Origin: SZUA-430 sp964647355
Lineage (GTDB): Bacteria > Pseudomonadota > Alphaproteobacteria > Micropepsales > Micropepsaceae
NCBI GenBank assembly: GCA_964647355.1
Contig: CAZYGK010000004.1
Span: 1-64,000 of the forward strand
Reading direction: 5' to 3'
Length of the DNA stretch: 64,000 bases
A model generated the notes under the pieces. The model did not search any database. It was not told the origin of the DNA and saw nothing but the letters and a program-made list of their open reading frames with translations. This document shows positions 26,403 through 35,490 of this stretch, piece by piece. Every line of letters begins with the position of its first letter. The first letter of the stretch is position 1. Made by a program: the position numbers and the translations under genes.

Positions 26403-27425
26403 CTACTTGATGACGCCACCAAGGTCTTCCCAGCCGCCCCAGGCCGCGCCGTCCCACCAGCGATGCCAGAGCGAGTTTCCGGGACCTTTCACGAAGCAGT
26501 CGATCCGGTTCGCCGACCAGCTGGTGCACTCAGGCGCGCTGACCAGGATGCCGCCGAGACTCTCCCAGCCGCCCCAAGCCGCACCGCCCCACCAGCGATG
26601 CCACATGGCGCCGTCGGTGCCGCGCACGAAGCAGTCGAGACGGTTCGGACCCCACGCCGTGCAATCGATGTCGCCGCCGAATTTGCCGCCTAGGTTTTCC
26701 CATGCCCCCCAGCCGCCGCCAGCCCACCACGTGTGATAAAGACCCTTGTCGAGTCCGCGCACAAAGCAATCGAGACGTCCGGCACCCCACGAAACGCACT
26801 CCGGATCACCGGTCAGCACGCCACCGAGGCTCTCCCAGCCGCCCCACGCCGCGCCGTCCCACCAGCGATGCCACATAGCGTTCAGCGGCCCCTTCACGAA
26901 GCAGTCTATTCGGTTCGCGCCCCAGGACACGCAGTTCGGCTTGCCCCCAAGCACGCCGCCCAAGCTTTCCCAGCCGCCCCAAGCGGCGCCGTTCCACCAC
27001 CTGTGCCACATCGCATTGTCGGTGCCGCGAACGAAGCAGTCGATGCGATTGGGTCCCCAGCTCGTGCAGCTGAGGTCGCTCTTGAGCACGCCGCCGAGAT
27101 TCTCCCAGCCGCTCCACGACGCGCCGTTCCACCATTTGTGCCACATCGCATTATCTAGCCCGCGGCCGAAGCAATCGATCCGGTTCGCCGCCCAACTCGT
27201 GCAGCTGACGTCGCTGGTCAACACGCCTCCGAGCGACTCCCATCCGCCCCACGCCACACCATCCCACCAGCGGTGCCACATCGCATTGTCGGTGCCGCGC
27301 GCAAAGCAGTCGATTCGGTTCGCCGACCACGACACGCATGTTGGCTTCGCTTCGGCGGTCGAGACCGTGCCCGTCGCGAATTGTAGAGCCACGGCGATCG
27401 CCGCCGCCGCGAGATATCTAAGCAT
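26403..27425 (-). CDS. Secreted seven-repeat PLL-type beta-propeller (DUF346 repeats)
   Basis: 340 residues from the ATG at 27425, preceded by AGGAGAGGG. Signal peptide of about 27 residues ending STAEA. The mature protein is seven consecutive repeats of about 45 residues, each built on C-x-(S/A)W-(S/G)xxR(I/L)DCF, then xNAMWHRWW and GWESLGG. Seven such units match the seven-bladed propeller of Photorhabdus PLL lectins, which bind fucose and methylated sugars. Each repeat carries two cysteines nine residues apart, giving up to seven disulfides. It would act in the periplasm or outside the cell, probably as a glycan-binding protein. Ligand not deducible. Confidence 0.82.
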   Translation of the reverse strand: MLRYLAAAAIAVALQFATGTVSTAEAKPTCVSWSANRIDCFARGTDNAMWHRWWDGVAWGGWESLGGVLTSDVSCTSWAANRIDCFGRGLDNAMWHKWWNGASWSGWENLGGVLKSDLSCTSWGPNRIDCFVRGTDNAMWHRWWNGAAWGGWESLGGVLGGKPNCVSWGANRIDCFVKGPLNAMWHRWWDGAAWGGWESLGGVLTGDPECVSWGAGRLDCFVRGLDKGLYHTWWAGGGWGAWENLGGKFGGDIDCTAWGPNRLDCFVRGTDGAMWHRWWGGAAWGGWESLGGILVSAPECTSWSANRIDCFVKGPGNSLWHRWWDGAAWGGWEDLGGVIK

Positions 27426-27560
27426 ACAGCCCTCTCCTGAAGCGCTTTGTCGCCGCGCTCGGTTTTTCGGTCCCAAGATTCGACTTGGTTGAACCGCTCT
27501 TAGCACGCACGCCTTCAGGCCCGCGTGCTCGCCATCACATTCGCAGCGGAATTCCCGGCC

Positions 27561-29354
27561 TTAAGGATCCAAGTCGGCCGCCAACTCGCGCGGGAGGGGA
27601 ATGGGAAACTCGAGCAGCTGCTGCGCGAGCGCCTTGCCCTGCGGGTCGTTGCGCAAGCTTGCAACCCCGCCGCCGCCAAGCGCGTCGTGGAGTAAGAAGT
27701 TCAGTGCATGCGTGCCCGGTAAATCCCAACGCTCGACCTTGCCCTTGCCGCCTTGGAAGAGATGCCCGAACCACTTCGCGACAGCCGCATCGGTCAACGC
27801 TGCGCGAATATACGGCGCGTAAGCGCTTTTGCGCGCCATCACGCCGATGTTCGAGTTGTTGCCCTTGTCGCCCGAACGCGCGAAGGCCAGCTTGATCAGC
27901 GGCACCGTCGTCGTGGTCGCCCGGACCGTTGCATCGACAACCGGCCGCGCGACCATCTTCGGATCAAACCCGCCCGCCGTGTCGATCGGAACCTCAAAAC
28001 TGTCGCCGGCCATGTGCACGGTCACGGCAACTTCCGCCTTCGGGATAACGCACGAAAAGTGCCGCACGACCGGCGTCACCTTGGGCCGCAAGCCCGCATA
28101 ACCCGACGTACCCGGCGCAAACGATGTACCGGACGACGTGAGCTCCCGCATCATAATCTCAAGCGGTTCTTTGCGCGTGTGTTTGGCCGCGAGCTTCAAG
28201 ATCGCCTCGCGCCCGCCCACATCGCGCTTGTGCGGCCCGTAAGAATCTTCCGCCCCCAGCACCTCGATGGACGTCTCCGTAAACGGCCCCCAGTTCCGCG
28301 CGCGCAGCACGCCTTCCATGCGCTTGAGCACGGCCTCGCCCGTACGCCGCGCCTTCCCTGCTGCATCGATGCCGCCGATCGCGACCAGATTGCCGACGCG
28401 ATAGCCGTCCTCATACGTCGTTGAACATTTGTACGTGGCCGTCGGCGCATAACCCTTCGCGTTCGACACCCGCACGCGGTCCTTGCCCTGCTGCTCGATC
28501 TTCACTTGAGAGAAATCGCACACAACATCGGGCAGCATGTAGGCCTGCGGATCGCCGATCTCGTAGAGCATCTGCTCGCCAACCGTACCCACGCTGACGA
28601 GCCCGCCGGTATCATCCGGCTTCGTCGCCACGAACGAGCCGTCGGCCGACACCTCGGCGATCGCATAGCCGATATTCTCCCACCCCGGGACTTGCTCCCA
28701 ATCGGTGAAGATGCCGCCGCAAGCCTGTGCACCGCACTCCACGATGTGCCCGGCGAGACTACCGCCCGAAAGCTTGTCGTAATCCTTCGGACCCCAGCCG
28801 AACTCATGGATGCAAGCACCCAGCGTCACCGCCGAGTCCACGCAGCGCCCCGTGATCACAACATCGGCACCCTTGGCCAGCGCCGCCGCAATCGGGAAGC
28901 CGCCGAGATAGGCGTTCATGCTGATCGGCTTTTCCGGCAGAGGCGCTCCGGTGAACATCTCCTTCACGCCTTGGGCTTTCCAAGTCTCGAGGCGAGGCAA
29001 CACGTCGTCGCCCTCGACATAGGCGACTTTGAGCGCGACGCCCTGCTTGGCCAGCAAGGCCTCCAGTGCCGCCGCGCATGCCTTCGGGTTCACGCCACCA
29101 GCGTTCGTGACGACCTTGATCTTCTTCGCCGCGACATCGCGCGCGATACCCGCCATCGTGACCGTGACGAAGTCGTGCGCGTAGCCCGCGTTCGGATCCT
29201 TCTCCCGCGCCCGCGCCATAATCGACATCGTGATCTCGGCCAGATAGTCGAAGACGAGGTAGTCGATATTGCCCTTCGTCACCAACTGCGGCGCCGAAAA
29301 GAAGCTGTCGCCCCAAAAGCCGCTGGCGCAACCGATGCGAATGGTCTTGGTCAT
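27561..29354 (-). CDS. AtuA-family protein (DUF1446), acyclic terpene utilisation-like
   Basis: 597 residues. The N-terminal DUF1446 region begins RIGCASGFWGDS and includes VTNAGGVNPKACAAAL and GRCVDSAVTLGACIHEFGW. A C-terminal domain from about 490 carries the LAFARSGDKGNNSNIGV block. AtuA is required for citronellol/geraniol breakdown in Pseudomonas, though its chemistry is unresolved; many bacteria keep homologues beside acyl-CoA genes without the rest of that pathway. Here it begins 3 bp after an acyl-CoA dehydrogenase, so the two act in one operon on a branched or terpenoid acyl-CoA. No geranyl-CoA carboxylase is in view. Confidence 0.85.
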   Translation of the reverse strand: MTKTIRIGCASGFWGDSFFSAPQLVTKGNIDYLVFDYLAEITMSIMARAREKDPNAGYAHDFVTVTMAGIARDVAAKKIKVVTNAGGVNPKACAAALEALLAKQGVALKVAYVEGDDVLPRLETWKAQGVKEMFTGAPLPEKPISMNAYLGGFPIAAALAKGADVVITGRCVDSAVTLGACIHEFGWGPKDYDKLSGGSLAGHIVECGAQACGGIFTDWEQVPGWENIGYAIAEVSADGSFVATKPDDTGGLVSVGTVGEQMLYEIGDPQAYMLPDVVCDFSQVKIEQQGKDRVRVSNAKGYAPTATYKCSTTYEDGYRVGNLVAIGGIDAAGKARRTGEAVLKRMEGVLRARNWGPFTETSIEVLGAEDSYGPHKRDVGGREAILKLAAKHTRKEPLEIMMRELTSSGTSFAPGTSGYAGLRPKVTPVVRHFSCVIPKAEVAVTVHMAGDSFEVPIDTAGGFDPKMVARPVVDATVRATTTTVPLIKLAFARSGDKGNNSNIGVMARKSAYAPYIRAALTDAAVAKWFGHLFQGGKGKVERWDLPGTHALNFLLHDALGGGGVASLRNDPQGKALAQQLLEFPIPLPRELAADLDP

Positions 29355-29357
29355 GTT

Positions 29358-30506
29358 CTAGCCCAGCGATTTGAGGAGATTGCGTGCGATTACCAACTGC
29401 TGCACCTGACTCGTGCCTTCGTAGATCCGGAAGATCCGCACGTCGCGATAGAACCGTTCGACGCCGTAGTCGCTGACATAGCCCGCGCCGCCGTGGATCT
29501 GCACCGCGCGGTCGGCGACGCGGCCGACCATCTCCGACGCATAATACTTGGCGCACGCAGCTTCCATCGTGACGCTCTCGCCCGCGTCGCGCTTGCGCGC
29601 GCCGTCGAGCACCATGCAGCGCGCGGCGTAGGCTTCCGTCTTCGAATCCGCGAGCATCGCCTGGATCAGCTGGAACTCCGCGATCTTCTGCCCGAACTGC
29701 TCACGCTCCAGCGCGTACTTCGCTGCATCGCGGATCAGCCGCTCGGCCACGCCGACGCAAACCGCCGAGATGTGCAACCGCCCGCGGTCGAGCACCTGCA
29801 TCGAAATGCGAAACCCCTGCCCCTCCGTGCCGAGCAAACAACTCGCCGGCACGCGGCAATCTTCGAACACCACATCGCAGATATGCGCACCCTGCTGGCC
29901 CATCTTGCGCTCGGGCTTGCCGATCGTGATGCCCTTCAGATTCGACGGCACGAAGAACGCGCTGATCCCGCCCGCGCCCTTGTTGCTGGGATCGGTGCGC
30001 GCCATCAACGTGAACACCGCTGCCTTGTTCGCGTTCGTGATGTAGCGCTTCGTGCCGTTGATGACGTAGTGATCGCCCTGCCGGATCGCCGTCGTGCGCA
30101 GCGACGCGGCGTCCGACCCCGCGCCCGGTTCCGTCAGACAGAAGCTGGCGATCGCCTCCCCGCTCGCAAGCTTCGGCAGCCACTCGCGCTTCTGGTCGTC
30201 ACGCCCGAACATGACAACGCCTTGGCTACCGATGCCGACATTCGTCCCGATCACCGAGCGAAACACGGGCGACGTCTGCCCCAGCTCGAAGCAAACCAGA
30301 ACCTCTTCCTCCATGGTGAGCCCAAGACCGCCATACTCGGCCGGGATCGACATCCCGAACAGCCCGAGCTCACGCAAGTCGCGCACGACATCGTCGGGCA
30401 CTAGATCGTCCCGCGCGACCTTATCCTCCAGCGGCACCAGCCGTTCGCTGACGAAGCGGCGGACGGAAGAGATCAACTGTTCGCGAGTTTCGAGGTCGAG
30501 AGCCAT
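29358..30506 (-). CDS. Acyl-CoA dehydrogenase
   Basis: 382 residues, the standard size. FAD and substrate motifs: FCLTEPGAGSDAA, and the C-terminal IYEGTSQVQ, whose glutamate is the catalytic base of short/medium-chain enzymes. It forms the trans-2 double bond of an acyl-CoA and passes electrons to ETF. Unlike the three other dehydrogenases in this window it keeps that glutamate. Operon with the AtuA-like gene downstream suggests a role in branched-chain or isoprenoid acyl-CoA oxidation. Confidence 0.9.
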   Translation of the reverse strand: MALDLETREQLISSVRRFVSERLVPLEDKVARDDLVPDDVVRDLRELGLFGMSIPAEYGGLGLTMEEEVLVCFELGQTSPVFRSVIGTNVGIGSQGVVMFGRDDQKREWLPKLASGEAIASFCLTEPGAGSDAASLRTTAIRQGDHYVINGTKRYITNANKAAVFTLMARTDPSNKGAGGISAFFVPSNLKGITIGKPERKMGQQGAHICDVVFEDCRVPASCLLGTEGQGFRISMQVLDRGRLHISAVCVGVAERLIRDAAKYALEREQFGQKIAEFQLIQAMLADSKTEAYAARCMVLDGARKRDAGESVTMEAACAKYYASEMVGRVADRAVQIHGGAGYVSDYGVERFYRDVRIFRIYEGTSQVQQLVIARNLLKSLG

Positions 30507-30626
30507 CGGATTCCCCTTTTAGCGGGTGCACCTTTCACACGTTTCGCCTCGGATTCAAGGCCTTGGCCGTTCGACCCCACCCGCGCCCTCCTATATGATT
30601 GGGGGACCGACCTTAAGGGGGCTTTC

Positions 30627-32480
30627 TTGAAACCGTTCTTTGCAGCGGCGATGGCTATCGTCGCGCTCTTCGCCAATGTTGTCGCCGCACAAGCGGCCGA
30701 CGACAAGCCCAAGCCCCCCGCCGCTTCCCTAGAGGAACTGGACAAGCGCCTCGCCGAGACCTTCACGAAGGCCAAAGTACCGGGTGTCTCGGTGACCATC
30801 ATCGAAGGCGGCCAAATCGTTCTCACAAAGGGCTACGGCTTCGCCGACCTGAAGACGAAGAAGCCGGTCACGCCGGAGACGGTCTTCCGCGCGGGCTCGA
30901 TCTCCAAGAGCATCACCGGCATCGCCGTCATGATGCTGGTCGAGGAAGGCAAGCTCAGCCTCGACGCGAAGCTCGCCGACCTGATGCCGGAGCTCAAATA
31001 CGACAACCCCTGGGAAAAGACCGACCCGATCCGCCTCGTCCACCTGCTCGAGCACACGACAGGCTTCGACGACATCACGTTCCACCACTACCTGCTCGAA
31101 GGCAAAGACGTACCGCTGTCGGAAGCCGTAAACCTCTACGGCCCCTACAAGAGCCGCTGGAAGCCCGGCACGATGACGTCCTACTGCAACGCAGGTCCGG
31201 TCATCGCCGGCCGCATCATCGAGAAGGTCACCGGCAAGCGCTTCCAAGACTTCATCGCCGAACGCATCACCGGCCCGCTCGCGATGGAAAGCGCCTATTG
31301 GACCCGCGAACCGCAAATCACCGACCGCATCGCGAAGAGCTACAAGGACACGGAAGGCACCGAAGAACCGTTCGTCGAAATCCTCGCACGGCCCTCGGGC
31401 TCGCTCAACGTCACGTCGAAAGACTTGGCAAAGCTCCCGCTGCTGATGATGAACCGCGGCACACTCGACGGCAAAACCTACCTCACGACCGCCTCTGTCG
31501 AACGGATCGAAACCCCAGAGACCAATGACGGCGCGCGCGCCGGCCTCAAATACGGCTACGGCCTCGGCAACATGGTCTATGCCGGCAAGAAGAGCATCTT
31601 CCACGGCCACGACGGCGGCATCGACGGCTTCGTTTCGAAGTACGAATACGCGCCGGGCCAAGGCGCAGGCTTCGTCGTGATGGCAAACCTCGGCACGCAG
31701 GAAGTCTTCAATGCGGGCGAGGAGATCAGAGCCTACCTCGAACGCAATTTCCCGGACATGAAACCGGCCGTCGCCCCGCTCGCGCCCGCGGATCTGGAGC
31801 GCCTGACGGGCTTCTACCAGTCGATCACGCCGCGCCAGCAAAAGCTCGCGATCCTGGAAAGCATCTTCGGCTGGCAAACCGCGCGCGCCAAAGACGGCGA
31901 GCTCGAGTTCAACGACACGAAGCGCCTCCACGTCGGCAACAACCTGTTCCAGAAGACGGACAAGGCCGTCCCGAACATCGTCTTCGTACCCAAAGGCGAC
32001 GACATGCTGATGTTCACGGCGACCGGCGCCGATCGCAAAGTCCCGCTGCCGGAAATCGTCGGCAAAGCGGCGATGGCGGGCATCTACGTGCTCGCTGTCG
32101 CGCTGTCCGCGCTCTACATGCTGATCTGGATCCCGAGCGCCTTCATGGGCCGCTTGGCCGATCGCGGCGGCCTCACGCTGCGCCTCGTACCCTGGCTCGC
32201 CCTTCTCTCGACGGTGGCGGTAACCGGCATCGTCATCGTCGTGCTCTCAGGCGCCGGCCTCGACCAACTCGGCCGACCCAGCACAATCGGCTGGGCGCTC
32301 TACGGCGCAACGCTCGCCGCCCCAGCACTCGGTGTCTTGGCACTCCTCCGCACCGCCATGGGCGCCCCCGACGCGAACCTCTTCGCACGCGCCATAGCCT
32401 GGCTCAGCAGCGTCGCCACGCTGACCTTCTCCGGCTACCTCTACACCTACGGCTGGATCGGCATGAAGCTTTGGGAGTGA
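30627..32480 (+). CDS. Serine hydrolase of the beta-lactamase class C / AmpC-like family with C-terminal membrane domain
   Basis: 617 residues from TTG 30627, preceded by AAGGGGG. The signal peptide ends AAQA. Catalytic motifs: Ser91-x-x-Lys94 (SISK), Tyr186-Cys-Asn188 and His328-Asp-Gly in place of KTG. Residues about 30-390 are the hydrolase; a C-terminal part has a short beta domain (about 390-490) and then several membrane helices (about 500-617). The family covers esterases and D-amino-acid or peptide hydrolases more often than true beta-lactamases. It would face the periplasm, tethered to the inner membrane. Single gene, with a dispersed repeat after its stop. Confidence 0.85.
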   Translation: MKPFFAAAMAIVALFANVVAAQAADDKPKPPAASLEELDKRLAETFTKAKVPGVSVTIIEGGQIVLTKGYGFADLKTKKPVTPETVFRAGSISKSITGIAVMMLVEEGKLSLDAKLADLMPELKYDNPWEKTDPIRLVHLLEHTTGFDDITFHHYLLEGKDVPLSEAVNLYGPYKSRWKPGTMTSYCNAGPVIAGRIIEKVTGKRFQDFIAERITGPLAMESAYWTREPQITDRIAKSYKDTEGTEEPFVEILARPSGSLNVTSKDLAKLPLLMMNRGTLDGKTYLTTASVERIETPETNDGARAGLKYGYGLGNMVYAGKKSIFHGHDGGIDGFVSKYEYAPGQGAGFVVMANLGTQEVFNAGEEIRAYLERNFPDMKPAVAPLAPADLERLTGFYQSITPRQQKLAILESIFGWQTARAKDGELEFNDTKRLHVGNNLFQKTDKAVPNIVFVPKGDDMLMFTATGADRKVPLPEIVGKAAMAGIYVLAVALSALYMLIWIPSAFMGRLADRGGLTLRLVPWLALLSTVAVTGIVIVVLSGAGLDQLGRPSTIGWALYGATLAAPALGVLALLRTAMGAPDANLFARAIAWLSSVATLTFSGYLYTYGWIGMKLWE

Positions 32481-32508
32481 GCGACACTAAAAGTGTCCCT
32501 ATATTATC

Positions 32509-32638
32509 GTCATGGCCGGGCTTGACCCGGCCACCCAGAGTCGCTGCCTAATGCTTGGCGGAATGAACTAGCCACCGGCGTCCTAGGACACAGAAACACG
32601 CAGGCCCTGGGTGGCCGGGTCAAGCCCGGCCACGACGG
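32509..32638. repeat. Dispersed palindromic repeat, class B (REP doublet)
   Basis: Two 31-base arms (32509-32539 and 32608-32638) are inverted copies with one mismatch, separated by 68 bp. Each arm is itself a hairpin, GGCCGGG-CTTGA-CCCGGCC. The layout is that of a BIME-like doublet. It lies between the serine hydrolase and the CoA transferase gene and could act as a transcript-end structure. Only this copy occurs in the window. Confidence 0.75.
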
Positions 32639-32702
32639 CCAATTTGAGAGATTGATGAAATCTCCGAGGCTCATGCTATTCAACGCATGAATGGAGCACC
32701 CT

Positions 32703-33920
32703 ATGGCAGCGAATACCGGCGCCCTCGCGGGCGTCAAAATCCTCGACCTCTCCCGCGTTCTTGCCGGCCCCTACGCCACGCAGATCCTCGGCGACCACGG
32801 GGCGGAGATCATCAAGGTCGAGCCGCCCTTGGGCGACGAGACGCGCGAATGGGGGCCCCCGTTCAAGACCACGCCGTCAGGCGAGCGCGGGGCCTCGGCC
32901 TATTACACGAACATCAACCGCAACAAACGCGGGATCGCCCTCGATCTCAACAAACCCGAAGCGCGCGAGATCGTTTGGAAGCTGCTCGAAGACGCGGACG
33001 TGCTCGTCGAGAACTTCAAACTCGGCACAATGGAGCGCTGGGGCATGGGCTACGATGCGCTTTCCGCGCGCTTCCCGAAACTGATCCACGCCCGCGTCAC
33101 CGGCTTCGGCGAGAGCGGTCCGATGGGCGGCATGCCCGGATACGACGCGGTCGTGCAGACGATCGTAAGCCTGCCGAACTGCAACGGTTCGCCCGCCTCC
33201 GGCCCGCTCAAAGTCGGCGTGCCGATCGTCGACATGACGACGGGCTTGAACCTCACGATCGGCATCTTGGCTGCGCTGAACGAACGCCACCGCTCCGGCA
33301 CAGGCCAGTTCGTCACGGTCTCGCTCTACGACGCAGGCCTCTCGATCCTGCATCCGCACTCCGGCAACTATCTGATGGACGGCCGCCTGCCGAAGCTGCT
33401 CGGCAACGCGCACCCGAACATCGCGGCCTACGACCTCTACCCGACCGCAACACGGCCAATCCTGCTCGGCACCAGCAACGACGCGCAGTTCAAGAAGGCG
33501 ATGCCCTTGCTTGGTCTGCCAGAACTTGCCGCCGACCCGCGCTTCGAGACGAACGCCGATCGCAACGCGAACCGCGCCGTACTGACCGAACTCCTGACGA
33601 GAGCCTTCGCGAAGCTCGACGGCGCGAAGGTCGCCTCTGAGCTTCTAAACGCCGGCGTGCCGGCCGGCACGCTGAACACGATCGGTGAAGTGCTGAACGA
33701 CCCGCAGACTGCCGCCAACGGCATGCTTGTGGAGCGAAACGGCTACAAGGGAATCGCCTCGCCGGTGAAAATGTCCCGCTCCAAATCGTCCACGCGTCAC
33801 ACCCCGCCGGATTTCGGTCAAGACAACCGCGCAGTGTTGCAGGCTGCCGGGTATGATGAGCGCGCGATCGATCGTTTGATCGCTCTGGGGGCGGTTCGGA
33901 CGAAGCCGCAAGGGGCATGA
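32703..33920 (+). CDS. CaiB/BaiF-family (class III) CoA transferase
   Basis: 405 residues from the ATG at 32703, with a TGGAG site 8 nt upstream; an ATG at 32691 is also in frame but lacks a ribosome site. Motifs: LAGPYATQILGDHGAEIIKVE at the N-terminus and the catalytic aspartate Asp177 in VPIVDMTTG. Class III enzymes move CoA between carboxylic acids through an aspartyl-CoA intermediate, in the cytoplasm. The substrate cannot be told from sequence. Its stop overlaps the ATG of a small membrane protein, so the two are co-translated. Confidence 0.87.
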   Translation: MAANTGALAGVKILDLSRVLAGPYATQILGDHGAEIIKVEPPLGDETREWGPPFKTTPSGERGASAYYTNINRNKRGIALDLNKPEAREIVWKLLEDADVLVENFKLGTMERWGMGYDALSARFPKLIHARVTGFGESGPMGGMPGYDAVVQTIVSLPNCNGSPASGPLKVGVPIVDMTTGLNLTIGILAALNERHRSGTGQFVTVSLYDAGLSILHPHSGNYLMDGRLPKLLGNAHPNIAAYDLYPTATRPILLGTSNDAQFKKAMPLLGLPELAADPRFETNADRNANRAVLTELLTRAFAKLDGAKVASELLNAGVPAGTLNTIGEVLNDPQTAANGMLVERNGYKGIASPVKMSRSKSSTRHTPPDFGQDNRAVLQAAGYDERAIDRLIALGAVRTKPQGA

Positions 33921-34324
33921 AACAGTTTTCTGCGTGGCTCGCGCTTGGCTTCGGAACCTTCCTCGCCGTGGCGGAGGTCATCCGCAACGGCGGCGAAGTG
34001 CAGTGGTGGCCGTTCTGGGTCGTCGACTATGTCGCCGTCGCGCTGCTGCAATGGGGCGCGATCTCCGTGCTCTGGACCCCGAACGACCGCGGCGTCGGCA
34101 TACTCACTGCGGGCTGGGGCTTCACCGCCGCGATGTTTTACATGTCCCTGTTCGGCCATATCGACGAGATCGCCAAGACCGGCGTGCCGTTCTCGCTCTC
34201 GAACCTCCAGTCGGCAACGGACGAACCCGCACTAACGCTGATCATCGGCACATTGTTCGCAGTAACGCTAGTCGGCCTAGCCACCAGCCTCCTCGCCGAC
34301 CGCTATCGTACGCACGAAGCGTAA
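33917..34324 (+). CDS. Small membrane protein of unknown function, coupled to CoA transferase
   Basis: 135 residues with about four hydrophobic segments (near 5-20, 33-53, 63-82 and 105-125). The start ATG overlaps the CoA-transferase stop (ATGA), which decides the start. No enzymatic motif; aromatic and charged residues in EVQWWPFWVVDY may line the membrane surface. No family recognised. A class A dispersed repeat follows 16 bp after its stop. Confidence 0.7.
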   Translation: MKQFSAWLALGFGTFLAVAEVIRNGGEVQWWPFWVVDYVAVALLQWGAISVLWTPNDRGVGILTAGWGFTAAMFYMSLFGHIDEIAKTGVPFSLSNLQSATDEPALTLIIGTLFAVTLVGLATSLLADRYRTHEA

Positions 34325-34339
34325 CGGGAGAGCGCTCTT

Positions 34340-34423
34340 CCTGGGACCGCGGACGTCCTCGTCCGCTCTTGCGCGCGGAGCGCGCCCAAAGAAAGTGCGG
34401 ACGAGGACGTCCGCGCTCCCAGG
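34340..34423. repeat. Dispersed inverted repeat, class A, copy 1
   Basis: A 27-base left arm (34340-34366) and right arm (34397-34423) are inverted copies with one mismatch, separated by 30 bp. The arm core is GGACGTCCTCGTCCGC. A second element with the same arms is at 52277-52376. The spacers differ between the copies, so the arms are the conserved unit. Intergenic here. Confidence 0.8.
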
Positions 34424-34464
34424 ACCGTTTGGCAACCCCAACCGCCGTGCTCTACGATACGCGC

Positions 34465-35490
34465 ATGATCCTCTCCGCCCTCGACCAATCGCCGATCCGC
34501 AAAGGCGGCACCGCAGCCGACGCAGTGCACGAAACGATTGAACTCGCCAAAGCCTGCGACCGCCTGGGCTACGCGCGCTACTGGCTCGCCGAGCACCACA
34601 ACACGTCGTCTTTCGCGGGCTCCACGCCGGAGGTGTTGATCGCGCGCGTGGCAGCCGAAACGAAGAACATACGCGTGGGCTCCGGCGGCATCATGCTGCC
34701 GCACTACTCGCCGCTGAAGGTCGCCGAAAACTTCCGCATGCTGGAGACGCTCTATCCCGGCCGCATCGACCTCGGGATCGGCCGCGCCCCCGGCGCCGAC
34801 GGCCGCACCAGCGTCGCGCTGCAAGCGGGTCCGCAAGCCTGGGACGTCGGCGTCTTCCCGCAGCAAGCCGCCCTGCTCCGCCACTACCTCGAAGAAGCAG
34901 CAGGCCTCGCCCAATGGCCGGAAGGTCACGCCTACCGCAGCGTCCACGCGAGCCCACGCGGCCCCGGCCTGCCCGAAATGTGGATGCTCGCCTCCAGCAT
35001 GAACGGCGCGATGTACGCAGCCGAACTTGGGCTGCCGCTCGCCTTCGCGCAGTTCATCTCACCCGACGGCAGCGGACCCGAAGCGGCGGAACTCTACCGC
35101 AAACACTTCAAACCGCATCGCGACGGCAACAAACCCAAGGTCAGCGTCGCCGTCTTCACCGTCTGCGCCGAAAGCGAAGACGAAGCCGAGCGCCTATGCG
35201 CCACGCGAAACCTCTGGGTGATGCAGTTGCTGCGCAATCAAGCAGGCCCCTTCCCGTCGCCGGAAGAAGCGCTCGCCTATCCCTACACCCAAGAAGACCG
35301 CGTCCTCATCCGCGGCATCGCCAGCCGCGGCATCACCGGCACGCCAACCCAAGTGAAGCTCGGCCTCGAACGCTTGGCCGCCGACTACGGCGCCGGCGAG
35401 GTGATCGCGCTCACGATCACCTACGACTTCCAAGCAAGGCTCAGGTCGTATGAGCTGCTGGCTGAGGCTTTCCGTTCGCCGCGCGCCTAA
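34465..35490 (+). CDS. LLM-class flavin-dependent oxidoreductase (luciferase-like monooxygenase)
   Basis: 341 residues from the ATG at 34465. Starts SALDQSPIRKGGT, with WLAEHHNTSSFAGSTPEVL and RVGSGGIMLPHYSPLKVAE and the later DLGIGRAPGAD, all typical of the group 1 LLM family that includes YhbW. Members bind FMN or F420; without F420 genes nearby FMN is the simpler guess. Substrate unknown. Its last 50 bp overlap the convergent transporter gene. Confidence 0.87.
   Translation: MILSALDQSPIRKGGTAADAVHETIELAKACDRLGYARYWLAEHHNTSSFAGSTPEVLIARVAAETKNIRVGSGGIMLPHYSPLKVAENFRMLETLYPGRIDLGIGRAPGADGRTSVALQAGPQAWDVGVFPQQAALLRHYLEEAAGLAQWPEGHAYRSVHASPRGPGLPEMWMLASSMNGAMYAAELGLPLAFAQFISPDGSGPEAAELYRKHFKPHRDGNKPKVSVAVFTVCAESEDEAERLCATRNLWVMQLLRNQAGPFPSPEEALAYPYTQEDRVLIRGIASRGITGTPTQVKLGLERLAADYGAGEVIALTITYDFQARLRSYELLAEAFRSPRA

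Noticed and set aside
28506..30404. Large open frame of about 630 codons on the plus strand
   Set aside because: It is the antisense of the AtuA-like and acyl-CoA dehydrogenase genes, very rich in Arg/His as expected for a GC-rich shadow frame, with no recognisable domain.
33934..34464. Fusion of the LLM flavoprotein to a long N-terminal region
   Set aside because: The extra part comes from reading the neighbouring membrane gene and the class A repeat in another frame; family alignment begins at the ATG 34465.
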